Positions 50,585 to 59,144 of a DNA stretch of 64,000 nucleotides are shown here, one piece after another. The DNA is taken from NCBI GenBank assembly GCA_016744705.1, contig JADGDU010000022.1:16914-80913 (forward strand), in the 5' to 3' direction. Under the pieces are notes generated by a model. It saw only the letters and a program-made list of their open reading frames with translations, did not search any database and was not told where the DNA came from. Origin of the DNA: Candidatus Krumholzibacteriia bacterium. Lineage in GTDB: Bacteria; Krumholzibacteriota; Krumholzibacteriia; LZORAL124-64-63. Made by a program: the position numbers and the translations under genes. Position 1 is the stretch's first letter, and each line of letters opens with the position of its first letter.

Positions 50585-51481
50585 ATGTCAGGCGCATCCA
50601 GTTATTCGGGGTTGGTGGATCAGACATTTTGGCTGATTCTGGGCTCGTCGGTGATCATGCTTTTGGGCATCACCGCTGTGCTCATCTATTTCGTCGTGAA
50701 GTACCGCCGTTCCACCAATCCCAATCCCGCGCAAATTGAAGGCAGCAAGCGCTTGGAAATCCTCTGGACCGTACTGCCCACGATCCTGGTGATGGTGATG
50801 TTCTATTATGGCTGGGCCGGGTTTAAAGTCATGCGTGACATTCCTGATGATGCCATGGAAGTGATTGTCAATGCCCGCATGTGGTCCTGGTCTTTTGAAT
50901 ATCCCAACGGAGTGCAATCTGCCGAATTGTATGTGCCCACGGGGGAACCGGTGTCTTTGAAATTGCGATCCAGTGATGTGATTCACAGCTTCTTTGTGCC
51001 GGATTTCCGCTTGAAAGAAGATTGCATGCCGGGCCGGGAAAACCACGCCTGGTTCGAAACCACTCGCGACGGTGAATTCACCATTTTCTGTGCGGAATAT
51101 TGCGGAGAAAAACACAGCCAGATGTTGTCCAAGGTCGTCTCTGTACCCCCAGTGGAATTTGCCGATTGGTTGGAGGATAACACGGGCCCCATCAGTCCTG
51201 AGAAACTCCTTTCCATCAAAGGGTGCGTGGCTTGCCACACCGCCGATGGGACCAGGTTGATCGGTCCTTCCTACAAGGGAATGTACGGCCGTAAGGAATT
51301 GGTGAAGACCGGGGAGGAAGTGCGCGAAATTGTGGTGGATGAGGAGTACATCCGTCGCAGCATTTTGGATCCCATGGCGGATATCGTGGAAGGTTATGCG
51401 GGCGTTATGCCCCCCATGGAAGGTCAGATCACGGATGAGGAAATTGATGTCCTCATCGAATATTTCAAGACTCTGAAATAG
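50585..51481 (+). CDS. ctaC: Cytochrome c oxidase subunit II with fused cytochrome c
   Basis: A 298-aa protein. Two membrane helices (about 12-36 and 60-80) anchor a cupredoxin CuA domain with the SSDVIHSFFVPDF His and CAEYCGEKHSQM cluster. A C-terminal cytochrome c carries CVACH (about 216-220) and the axial Met in GVMPPMEGQ. The fusion defines a caa3-type oxidase that takes electrons through its own heme c. No cleavable signal peptide is seen. Subunit II usually leads such operons; here it is last (order I-III-IV-II). Confidence 0.95.
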   Translation: MSGASSYSGLVDQTFWLILGSSVIMLLGITAVLIYFVVKYRRSTNPNPAQIEGSKRLEILWTVLPTILVMVMFYYGWAGFKVMRDIPDDAMEVIVNARMWSWSFEYPNGVQSAELYVPTGEPVSLKLRSSDVIHSFFVPDFRLKEDCMPGRENHAWFETTRDGEFTIFCAEYCGEKHSQMLSKVVSVPPVEFADWLEDNTGPISPEKLLSIKGCVACHTADGTRLIGPSYKGMYGRKELVKTGEEVREIVVDEEYIRRSILDPMADIVEGYAGVMPPMEGQITDEEIDVLIEYFKTLK

Positions 51482-51489
51482 GCAAAATA

Positions 51490-52377
51490 ATGAAAGTCTG
51501 GCTTGAACTTCTGAAATTGCGCATCACCGTGGCTTCCACTGTGACCACCCTGGTGGGGTATGTGTTGGCCAGGGGGCAATTCGATTGGAATTTAGCTCCC
51601 GTATTGCTGGGGATCTTATTACAGGCTTGCGGTGCGGCGGCTCTGAACCAGGTGCAGGATGCCAAACTTGATGCAAAAATGAAACGAACCGCGGGGCGTC
51701 CCATTCCTGCTGGCAAGGTGACCCGCAGTACGGCCGCCATGGTGGCTATTGCGCTGCTTGTGATCGGGTCATTGATTTTGGCGGCAGGTTCACTGACCGC
51801 GTGCCTATTGGGGCTATCAGCTGCTGTCGTTTACAATGGCATTTACACCCCACTTAAACGGACCACACCTTTTGCTGCGCTGCCAGGTGCTCTGATCGGT
51901 GCATTGCCTCCTGTAGTTGGCTGGGTGGCTGCTGGGGGCTATCTGAACGATCCCACCATCCATCTGGTGGCGTTCTTTTTCTTTATCTGGCAAATCCCTC
52001 ACTTTTGGTTGCTGTTGCTATTCTACGAAAACGATTATCTCGAGGGTGGATTACCTTCCCTGTTTGATCGGTTCGATCGCCGCCAAGTGGTGAAGCTGAC
52101 CTTTCTCTGGATCGCGGCCGTTTGTGTGGCAGCCTTGCTGCTACCGCTTTTCTCTCTTATGCAACGCCCGTATTTTGCCTACGTTATTGGCGCGGCGGGA
52201 TTGCTTGTGGTGGGGCGCAGTATCGCCTTGCTGAAAATTGAAGTATTGGATCGGGATGGCGATTTGGCAGCAGAACTGCGCCAGACTTTTGTACGCTCTT
52301 GCCGCATTCGTTTCATGGAAATCAATACATTTGCTCTGATGGTTTCGGCATTGCTGGTGGCAGACGCCCTGGTGTAA
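51490..52377 (+). CDS. ctaB: Protoheme IX farnesyltransferase (heme O synthase)
   Basis: A 295-aa UbiA-family prenyltransferase with about eight or nine membrane helices. It shows the Asp-rich motif NQVQDAKLDAKMKRTAGRPIPAG, the YTPLKRTTPFAALPGALIGALPPVVGW stretch, and WQIPHFWLLLLFYENDYLEGGLP. It farnesylates heme B to heme O, needed for the adjacent oxidase. It begins 8 bases after subunit II. Heme A synthase (ctaA) is not in the window, so whether the enzyme carries heme A or O is open. Confidence 0.95.
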   Translation: MKVWLELLKLRITVASTVTTLVGYVLARGQFDWNLAPVLLGILLQACGAAALNQVQDAKLDAKMKRTAGRPIPAGKVTRSTAAMVAIALLVIGSLILAAGSLTACLLGLSAAVVYNGIYTPLKRTTPFAALPGALIGALPPVVGWVAAGGYLNDPTIHLVAFFFFIWQIPHFWLLLLFYENDYLEGGLPSLFDRFDRRQVVKLTFLWIAAVCVAALLLPLFSLMQRPYFAYVIGAAGLLVVGRSIALLKIEVLDRDGDLAAELRQTFVRSCRIRFMEINTFALMVSALLVADALV

Positions 52378-52399
52378 TCTCAACAGATTCAGGATCCTC

Positions 52400-54004
52400 A
52401 TGACTCCCTTGGAAAAAGTTATCCATTACCATGACCGAACCAAGCACCAACTGGGTCAGTACGCCCGTTCGGCTGGTCATATGGATTGGAATACCAAGCC
52501 CTATCCATTCCGGCGCCATGAAGGGGCCTCGCTGAAATTATTGCCTCAGACAGCCGTGCCGGTTGGGGGGCTTTCCTGGGATCAACTATTCGAATCCCGT
52601 ACAAACGCCGCTCCTTATAATGATGAAACCCTGGGTGCATTCTTTTATCTGAGCTTGGCTCTTTCGGCTTGGAAGGAAGTGGTCAGTCCTGCCGGAGAGA
52701 TTGTTTCCCGCTGGGCTTTACGAGTGAACCCTTCCAGCGGAAATCTGCATCCCACCGAAGGATGGTTAGCCAATGCTGATGGTGTGCACCATTATTGCCC
52801 CGACGTGCATGGTCTGGAAAAGACAGCTATTTGGCCCCCCGGTGTTTGGGAGGAGTTCGCGACCCCATTGCCCCCTGGGTCTATCGTGATGGCTCTCAGC
52901 AGTATCCCCTGGCGTGAGTCCTGGAAATATGGTGAGCGGGCGTTTCGGTATTGCCAGCATGATGTTGGACATGCCATGGCTGGCCTGAGCCTGGCGGCGG
53001 CCACCCTGGGCTGGTCAGTGGCCAGCCTGGAAGGTGCGGGCACCGCTGAAATGGCGTCTATGTTTGGTATCAGTGAGCGCATTGCCGAGGAAGTGGAACA
53101 TCCTGATACTCTCTTTGTCCTCATGCCCGGGGAAGTATTGGAAAAGACATTAACCCTGACTTTGCCTCGGGCTGAAAAACTGGATACACCTCCCAATATC
53201 CTGAGTTCCGATCATGCTAACTGGGAGATTATTGATGAGGTGGCTGCTGCGGTGGCCTATCCCATTCAACCAACGGTTCAAGTGGGGCCGCCTGCCACTG
53301 GTGAAAAGGTGATGTCCGCTTCTGACCGCCATCCCAATGCGGCGCAAATCATCCGCCAACGGCGTAGCGCTGTGGCCATGGATGGCCAGGCTCGCCTGCC
53401 CATTGCTGAATTTCTTCTGCTCCTGGAACGTCTTTTGCCGCATGCTCACAATCCTGCTTTTGATCTCTTTCGCAACCGGACTGCTGTGTCTTTGATGGTG
53501 ATGGTCCACCGGGTGGATGGCCTGCAACCCGGGCTCTATATGTTGGTCCGCCATCCCGAACATTTGGATGACCTTGTGGAAAAAACAAGTGATCGCTGGG
53601 AGTGGACACAACCGGACGGAGTCTCTCCTGACCTGCCTCTGTATTTTCTTGGAGGGGGCGATTTGCGCACCGGGGCCCGGCAACTCAGTTGCAATCAAGC
53701 CATCGCTTCGGATGGTATATTCAGTTTGGGAATGCTGGCCAAATTTGAAGAGACTTTGGCTCTCGATGGTCCCCAGGCATACCCGGAGTTATTCCGGGAA
53801 ACCGGAGCCATCGGGCACATGCTTTATCTGGAAGCAGAAGCGGCCGGCCTCAGAGGGACAGGCATTGGTTGTTTCTTTGATGATGAAGTGCACCGGGTGC
53901 TTGGCCTGGAAGATAAGAGTTGGCAGAGTCTGTACCATTTCACCGTGGGTGGAGCGGTGGATGATGAACGTCTGCGCACAGCAGAACCGTACGCGCAAAC
54001 CTAG
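52400..54004 (+). CDS. Tandem SagB/ThcOx-type nitroreductase
   Basis: A 534-aa flavin (FMN) enzyme with two nitroreductase-like halves. The first (about 60-265) contains RWALRVNPSSGNLHPTEGW, typical of SagB/McbC oxidases. The second (about 310-525) has IIRQRRSAVAMDG, YLEAEAAGLRGTGIGCFFDDEVHRVLGL and YHFTVGGAVDDERL. SagB proteins oxidise azolines in peptide maturation, but no precursor peptide or cyclodehydratase is nearby, so this belongs to the stand-alone SagB/ThcOx dehydrogenases of unknown substrate. It lies 22 bases after ctaB in the same direction and converges on znuB. Confidence 0.85.
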   Translation: MTPLEKVIHYHDRTKHQLGQYARSAGHMDWNTKPYPFRRHEGASLKLLPQTAVPVGGLSWDQLFESRTNAAPYNDETLGAFFYLSLALSAWKEVVSPAGEIVSRWALRVNPSSGNLHPTEGWLANADGVHHYCPDVHGLEKTAIWPPGVWEEFATPLPPGSIVMALSSIPWRESWKYGERAFRYCQHDVGHAMAGLSLAAATLGWSVASLEGAGTAEMASMFGISERIAEEVEHPDTLFVLMPGEVLEKTLTLTLPRAEKLDTPPNILSSDHANWEIIDEVAAAVAYPIQPTVQVGPPATGEKVMSASDRHPNAAQIIRQRRSAVAMDGQARLPIAEFLLLLERLLPHAHNPAFDLFRNRTAVSLMVMVHRVDGLQPGLYMLVRHPEHLDDLVEKTSDRWEWTQPDGVSPDLPLYFLGGGDLRTGARQLSCNQAIASDGIFSLGMLAKFEETLALDGPQAYPELFRETGAIGHMLYLEAEAAGLRGTGIGCFFDDEVHRVLGLEDKSWQSLYHFTVGGAVDDERLRTAEPYAQT

Positions 54005-54013
54005 GCTGGCAGT

Positions 54014-54847
54014 TTAGGGGGTTCGTTTTAAAAAAGCCGTGGCAAAGAATGCGGTTCCCGTCAGGAGAATCGTCACCGCTCCACTGGGCAAGTCGGGACC
54101 ATAACTGAGAGCCAAACCTCCAGAGGTCAGAACCAGACAGATCAGAACCGCCAGCCCCATCATTTTCCACAAACCACGGGCAAATATATTGGCCATGGCC
54201 GCCGGCAAAGTCAGTAGGGCTATGACCAAAATGATGCCCACCACAGAGACAAGCAGCACCACGGTCAAGGCCGTCAACCCCAACAGGAGAAAGTGAAACC
54301 GGTTCACATGCACACCGCGCAGGGTGGCAAATTCACTGTCAAAGCATACGGCCAGCAATTGCTTGTGGAACAACCCCACACACACCAGAACCACCACATC
54401 CAGAGCTACGATCAACCAAAGGTCGGCTGGAGTGACCATCAAAATATTGCCAAAGAGATAACTCATAAGGTCGGTTGTGTAACCGGGGGTCATGCTGATG
54501 AAGACGATGCCCAAGGCCATGCCCATGGCCCAAACTGCACCAATGACGGTGTCTTCCCGCTGCTTCAAGTTTAAGCTCACCCAACCAATGATTCCGGCGG
54601 CTACGAGGGCGGCAAGGACCGCGCCCGCCATGGGGGAAAGCCAGGTGATGCCATGCACCACTTGCAGGTAGTGCACCAAACCCAAGCCGGCCAAAACAGT
54701 GTGGGCAATGCCACCGGCGATGTAACTGATACGGCGGATCACCACAAAACTACCTACAACCCCACAGGGTATACTCACCAGAATACCGGCCAGCAGAGCC
54801 AATTGCAGAAAACTGTGTTGGCCCAGGGCCGTAATGAATTCCATCAT
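54014..54847 (-). CDS. znuB: Zinc/metal ABC transporter permease
   Basis: A 277-aa ABC-3 family permease with about eight membrane helices. It contains GVVGSFVVIRRISYIAGGIAHTVLAGLG near the N-terminus and the cytoplasmic coupling region DSEFATLRGVHVNRFHFLLLGLTAL. With the ATPase and binding protein upstream it imports zinc (or manganese). It overlaps znuC by 4 bases (ATGA-type). It is convergent with the nitroreductase gene, 9 bases away. Confidence 0.92.
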   Translation of the reverse strand: MMEFITALGQHSFLQLALLAGILVSIPCGVVGSFVVIRRISYIAGGIAHTVLAGLGLVHYLQVVHGITWLSPMAGAVLAALVAAGIIGWVSLNLKQREDTVIGAVWAMGMALGIVFISMTPGYTTDLMSYLFGNILMVTPADLWLIVALDVVVLVCVGLFHKQLLAVCFDSEFATLRGVHVNRFHFLLLGLTALTVVLLVSVVGIILVIALLTLPAAMANIFARGLWKMMGLAVLICLVLTSGGLALSYGPDLPSGAVTILLTGTAFFATAFLKRTP

Positions 54848-55605
54848 GAGGTATGATGCCCTTCATCGCTGCAGCGGTGGTCATGGCGGACCAGACGCAT
54901 ATCGCTGCCGTATAGGTCGGCGATGACTTCTCCTGTGATGGCGCTGGTGGGGTGGATGACCACGCTGTGGCCTACACAGATGACACTCTTGACGAAGCCG
55001 GAGACAAAGCCAAGATCGTGAGAAACCAAAAGGATGGTTCGGCGTTTGTTCAGCTCTTGAAGCAGGCGGTAAAAATCTTCTTCCACGTGGGCATCGAGGC
55101 CCGCGGTGGGTTCATCCAACAACAGTAGGTCCGGCTGACCAGCCAGGGCCCGGGCAATGAGCACCCGCTGTTTTTGTCCCCCACTGAGGGAGGCAAAATG
55201 GTCATCCCGTCGGTCTGCAAGCCCCACTTCATCCAGGGCATTGGTGGCGGTTTTTTTATCTTCACTCCGCCAAAGTCCAAAAGGCCTGGCTTTGCCCAGC
55301 AGGCCCATCAAAGCCACATCCAAAGCACTGACGGGAAACAAGGGGTCCAATTTTGGGTGCTGGGGAACATACCCAATGCGCCCACGGCTGTGGTGGGGCG
55401 ATTGGCCAAAAACTTCAATGCTGCCCTTGTTGGGTTTTAGCAACCCGAGGGCCAATTTTAGCAGCGTGGTTTTGCCACTGCCATTAGGGCCCACGACGCA
55501 GACAAAATCACCATCGGGCACCGCAATGTTAACCTTCTGCAGAAGAGGTTTGCTGGAAAATGAAAAGTCCATGTTGGTGCATTGGATGACTGGGGCAGAG
55601 ATCAT
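54844..55605 (-). CDS. znuC: Zinc/metal ABC transporter ATP-binding protein
   Basis: A 253-aa ATPase. Walker A VGPNGSGKTTLLKL, Q-loop YVPQHPKLDPLFP, signature LSGGQKQRVLIARAL, Walker B LLLLDEPTAGLD and H-loop LLVSHDLGFV are all intact. It powers metal import with ZnuB. The gene overlaps znuB and znuA by 4 bases each, so translation is coupled. Confidence 0.94.
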   Translation of the reverse strand: MISAPVIQCTNMDFSFSSKPLLQKVNIAVPDGDFVCVVGPNGSGKTTLLKLALGLLKPNKGSIEVFGQSPHHSRGRIGYVPQHPKLDPLFPVSALDVALMGLLGKARPFGLWRSEDKKTATNALDEVGLADRRDDHFASLSGGQKQRVLIARALAGQPDLLLLDEPTAGLDAHVEEDFYRLLQELNKRRTILLVSHDLGFVSGFVKSVICVGHSVVIHPTSAITGEVIADLYGSDMRLVRHDHRCSDEGHHTS

Positions 55606-56504
55606 GGTTTTGTTCCAGACAAGGTGCCAGCCAGGGTGGTGGCAATGTGCCGCAGATTTTCATCATACTGATGTGCCAGAGGGTCCAAAACCAAAACCTC
55701 CGCATTGGTGGCCCGGGCAATGGCCAGGGAGGACTTTTTGCTGAACTGAGGTTGCACTAGGATGGCTTGGCCATTGTCGGCATTGATCTGGTCAATGACG
55801 CGGGCCAATTGCCGGGGGCCGGGTTCGTGCCCATCGTCTTCCACTGCCACCTGGTGCAGGCCATAGGCTTTGGCGAAGTGTCCGTAAGCCGGATGGAAAA
55901 CATAGAAGGTTTTACCTTGAACCGGGGCCAGAATGTGGGCCACTTCCTGGTGCAATTCCTGGAGCTTAAGCTTGAGTTGGGCGGTGCGTGTGGAAAAATA
56001 GGCAGCCTGCTCTGGAGATAATTCCGCCAGGACACGCCCCATGGTATCGGCCATAGCCATGGCTTGCAATGGATCCAACCAGGTGTGTGGGTCCAGGCCG
56101 TCAGAATGATCATGCCCATGACCATGATCATGGCCATGATGCGCGCTTGCCGCAGGGCGAGGACCAAAGACAGGAGGAGCGTCGGAGTTGGCGGCAATGC
56201 GGGGCAATAACCCTCGCTCAAAGGGCACACCGGCACTGAAAAAGGCTTGGGAAGCTTGCAGGCGCACCATTTGTTTGGTGGTGGGCTCGAAGGTGGCAGG
56301 GGAGTGTCCGGGACCCACGAGGGCTTCCACAATGACTCTGTCGCCGCCAATTTCTTCCACAAACCAGACTTGTGGCAGGATACTGACCGTCACAGCCACT
56401 TTATCCTGCCCCAGTGCCAGGGTAGGCAGCAGGCACACCAAGGCCAGGAATAGAGCAAAGGCGCTATTCTTTGGCAAAAAACTGATTGCATAGGGGGTCT
56501 TCAT
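55602..56504 (-). CDS. znuA: Zinc ABC transporter substrate-binding protein
   Basis: A cluster A-I binding protein of about 300 aa with an N-terminal signal peptide (FALFLALVCLLPTLALG). The zinc-specific His-rich loop (HHGHDHGHGHDHSDG, about 130-145) lies before LDPHTWLDP, and further ligand His is in FHPAYGHFAKAYGL. The His-rich loop favours zinc over manganese. Met at 56504 places the signal peptide correctly; the frame is open a little further. No clear Zur box is seen in the 169-base region before the aldolase gene. Confidence 0.92.
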   Translation of the reverse strand: MKTPYAISFLPKNSAFALFLALVCLLPTLALGQDKVAVTVSILPQVWFVEEIGGDRVIVEALVGPGHSPATFEPTTKQMVRLQASQAFFSAGVPFERGLLPRIAANSDAPPVFGPRPAASAHHGHDHGHGHDHSDGLDPHTWLDPLQAMAMADTMGRVLAELSPEQAAYFSTRTAQLKLKLQELHQEVAHILAPVQGKTFYVFHPAYGHFAKAYGLHQVAVEDDGHEPGPRQLARVIDQINADNGQAILVQPQFSKKSSLAIARATNAEVLVLDPLAHQYDENLRHIATTLAGTLSGTKP

Positions 56505-56673
56505 GGGAAGCCATGATAACAATTCACCCGCCTGATGCAATCAGAATCCACAATTAACTCATTTTAGACTGGTCTGGTAGCCCACCTTGGCTTAGTTTTG
56601 ATTTAAGATTTTGCCGCAGATCCTGCCGCCAGCCGGTGCGCAGGTCTCCATTATTTTTCAAAAGGAGCCAATC

Positions 56674-57690
56674 ATGCCTTTGATACCCATGCGCGTAATG
56701 CTCGATCACGCTGCCGAAAACGGTTACGGCGTTGGAGCTTTCAATGTCAATAACATGGAACAGATTCAGGCCATCATGATGGCGGCCACCGAAACCAACA
56801 GCCCGGTCATTGTTCAGGCCAGCCGTGGGGCCCGGGCCTTTTCCAATGACAACTACTTGCGCCATTTGATGCTGGCTGCCGCAGAACTGAATCCGACCAT
56901 TCCTATCGCCATGCACCAGGACCACGGCAACAGCCCCGAGACCTGTTTCAGTGCCATTGACCAGGGATTCACTTCCGTGATGATGGACGGCTCTCTTCAG
57001 GCTGACGGAAAAAGCCCCAGCAGCTACGATTACAATGTTGATGTGACCAAGCAGGTGGTTGCCAAGGCCCATGCTTTGGGTGTGACCGTGGAAGCGGAAA
57101 TCGGTTGCCTCGGTGGCATTGAAGATGGGCACGGCGCCGGTCTCAGTGAAGACGAAGCTGCTGACCACCTGACCGACCCCGAAGAAGCCGAACGTTTTGT
57201 GGCCGACACCGGTTGCGATGCTTTGGCTGTGGCCATCGGCACCAGTCATGGGGCCTACAAATTTTCAGTGAAACCCACCGGCGATGTTTTGAAGATGAGC
57301 CTCATCGAAGATATCCACCGCCGCTTGCCTGACACTCACCTGGTCATGCATGGCAGCAGTTCCGTACCTCGGGAATTGATCGACATCATTAACAACTTCG
57401 GTGGCCAGTTGAAAGAAAGCTACGGCGTACCCGTGGAAGCAATCCAGGAAGGCATCAAACACGGTGTGCGTAAAATCAACGTGGACACCGACAACCGTTT
57501 GGCAATCACTGGCGCCATCCGCAAGTTATTTGCCGAGCAGCCCGACAAGTTTGATCCTCGTGATTACATGAAACCCGCACGCGTGGCCATGGCCGAAGTG
57601 GTCAAAGCCCGCATGATTTCCTTCGGTCAGGCTGGCTGGGCCGATAAGGTGCCCGTGGTCAGCCTCGAAGCCATGGCCAAGCGATACTAG
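56674..57690 (+). CDS. fba: Class II fructose-bisphosphate aldolase
   Basis: A 338-aa zinc-dependent aldolase that splits fructose 1,6-bisphosphate. Visible features: [18 protein letters not shown], zinc ligands in [47 protein letters not shown] and [17 protein letters not shown]. The sequence resembles the IIB subgroup. AAGGAG precedes ATG 56674. It is followed 29 bases later by kbl. Confidence 0.94.
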   Translation: MPLIPMRVMLDHAAENGYGVGAFNVNNMEQIQAIMMAATETNSPVIVQASRGARAFSNDNYLRHLMLAAAELNPTIPIAMHQDHGNSPETCFSAIDQGFTSVMMDGSLQADGKSPSSYDYNVDVTKQVVAKAHALGVTVEAEIGCLGGIEDGHGAGLSEDEAADHLTDPEEAERFVADTGCDALAVAIGTSHGAYKFSVKPTGDVLKMSLIEDIHRRLPDTHLVMHGSSSVPRELIDIINNFGGQLKESYGVPVEAIQEGIKHGVRKINVDTDNRLAITGAIRKLFAEQPDKFDPRDYMKPARVAMAEVVKARMISFGQAGWADKVPVVSLEAMAKRY

Positions 57691-57719
57691 AAACCGAGCT
57701 CATAAAAAGGACTACAGTA

Positions 57720-58916
57720 ATGTACGGAAAATTTGGTGAAACTCTCCGCAAGGAGTTGGATAGCATTCGCGAGCAGGGGCTCTACAAGGAAGAGCGACTG
57801 CTGGAGTCGCCCCAGGGTGCGGAAATTAAAGTTGGTGGCAAAAAAGTTCTTAACTTTTGCGCTAACAACTACCTGGGACTGGCTTCAGATCCGCGGGTTG
57901 TGGATGCTGCCCGTCAAACTCTGGACAAGTGGGGGTACGGACTCAGCTCGGTACGTTTTATCTGCGGGACTACAGATTTGCACAAGCAACTGGAGTCCGA
58001 AATCAGCGATTTCCTGGGTACCGAAGACACCATTCTTTACGCCGCGGCTTTTGATGCCAACGGCGGTGTTTTCGAGCCCTTGCTGGATAAAAACAGTGCC
58101 ATCATCACCGATCAGCTCAACCATGCTTCCATCATTGATGGAGTGCGTCTGGCTAAGGCCCGCCGCTTCATATATGACCATCTGGATATGAATCATCTGG
58201 AGAGCAAGCTGCGTGAAGCATCGGATGCCGAGTTCAGGATTATCGTCACCGACGGTGTCTTCAGTATGGACTGCGATCCTGCTCCTTTGAACGATATCTG
58301 TGACTTGGCTGATAAATACCAGTCTATGGTGTTGGTTGATGACAGCCATGCCACTGGTTTTGTGGGGCCCACTGGTAGGGGAACCCCGGAAGCTTTTGGC
58401 GTCACCGACCGTGTGGATATCGTGACATCCACCTTGGGCAAAGCTCTTGGCGGGGCCTTGGGAGGGTTCACCAGTGGTCGCAAGGAAATTGTGGAATGGT
58501 TGCGGCAGAAGAGCCGTCCATATCTGTTCAGCAATTCTGTGCCGCCCATGATTTGCGGAGCAGCCCTTGAGGTGCTGCGCATTCTGCGGGAAGATCCTGA
58601 GCCTTTGCAACGGTTGAAAAGGAATCAGGTGCTCTTGCGCGAAGGCCTGAAAGATCTGGGATTTGACGTGACCTCCTGCGATCACGCCATCATTCCAGTT
58701 CATTTCCGAAATCATGAAAATGATGCGCTCATGGCCCAGGGCATGGCTAACGATTTGCTTGAAGAAGGCATTTATTGTATTGGTTTCAGCTTTCCCGTGG
58801 TTCCACGGGGCCAAGCCCGAATCCGCTTACAGGCTTCTGCAGCTCATACTGTTGAGCAGATCGACCGCTGCCTGGCTGCCTTTGCTAAGATTGGTCGCAA
58901 ACACGGCGCCATTTAA
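57720..58916 (+). CDS. kbl: Glycine C-acetyltransferase (2-amino-3-ketobutyrate CoA ligase)
   Basis: A 398-aa PLP enzyme of the alpha-oxoamine synthase family. The N-terminus MYGKFGETLRKELDSIREQGLYKEER is typical of Kbl. FCANNYLGLASDP, TDGVFSMDCDPAPL, DDSHATGFVGPTGRGTPE and the PLP Lys241 in STLGKALGGALGGF follow. It converts 2-amino-3-oxobutyrate and CoA to glycine and acetyl-CoA in threonine breakdown. Threonine dehydrogenase, the usual partner, is not in the window; KBL, serine palmitoyltransferase and BioF are related, but the N-terminus and length fit Kbl best. Confidence 0.9.
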   Translation: MYGKFGETLRKELDSIREQGLYKEERLLESPQGAEIKVGGKKVLNFCANNYLGLASDPRVVDAARQTLDKWGYGLSSVRFICGTTDLHKQLESEISDFLGTEDTILYAAAFDANGGVFEPLLDKNSAIITDQLNHASIIDGVRLAKARRFIYDHLDMNHLESKLREASDAEFRIIVTDGVFSMDCDPAPLNDICDLADKYQSMVLVDDSHATGFVGPTGRGTPEAFGVTDRVDIVTSTLGKALGGALGGFTSGRKEIVEWLRQKSRPYLFSNSVPPMICGAALEVLRILREDPEPLQRLKRNQVLLREGLKDLGFDVTSCDHAIIPVHFRNHENDALMAQGMANDLLEEGIYCIGFSFPVVPRGQARIRLQASAAHTVEQIDRCLAAFAKIGRKHGAI

Positions 58917-58936
58917 ACTGGCTCCTTAAGTGAACC

Positions 58937-58968
58937 ATGAGGGCTGTCTCCTAAGAGGCAGCCCTCAT
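58937..58968 (+). terminator. Terminator after fba-kbl
   Basis: A 14-bp stem ATGAGGGCTGTCTC / GAGGCAGCCCTCAT (one G-T) with a CTAA loop, followed by a weak TATTATAAT tail. Confidence 0.8.
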
Positions 58969-59144
58969 TATTATAATCGGTTCTTTTCACTCTAATATTG
59001 CAATTTGAAGATAAATGACTATCTTCAGCGCAACCGCGTCAGTGAATCACACCTTGGGGGTGATTGCCGACGTGTGTTTTTTATGCAGTTACATTGCTAT
59101 GGATTACGGTGGGTTAATATCCCGTCGCAAAAAGGATGAAGGCT

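Noticed and set aside
59015..59144. Short plus-strand frame before fusA
   Set aside because: It overlaps the fusA start in another frame, has no SD and no recognisable sequence.
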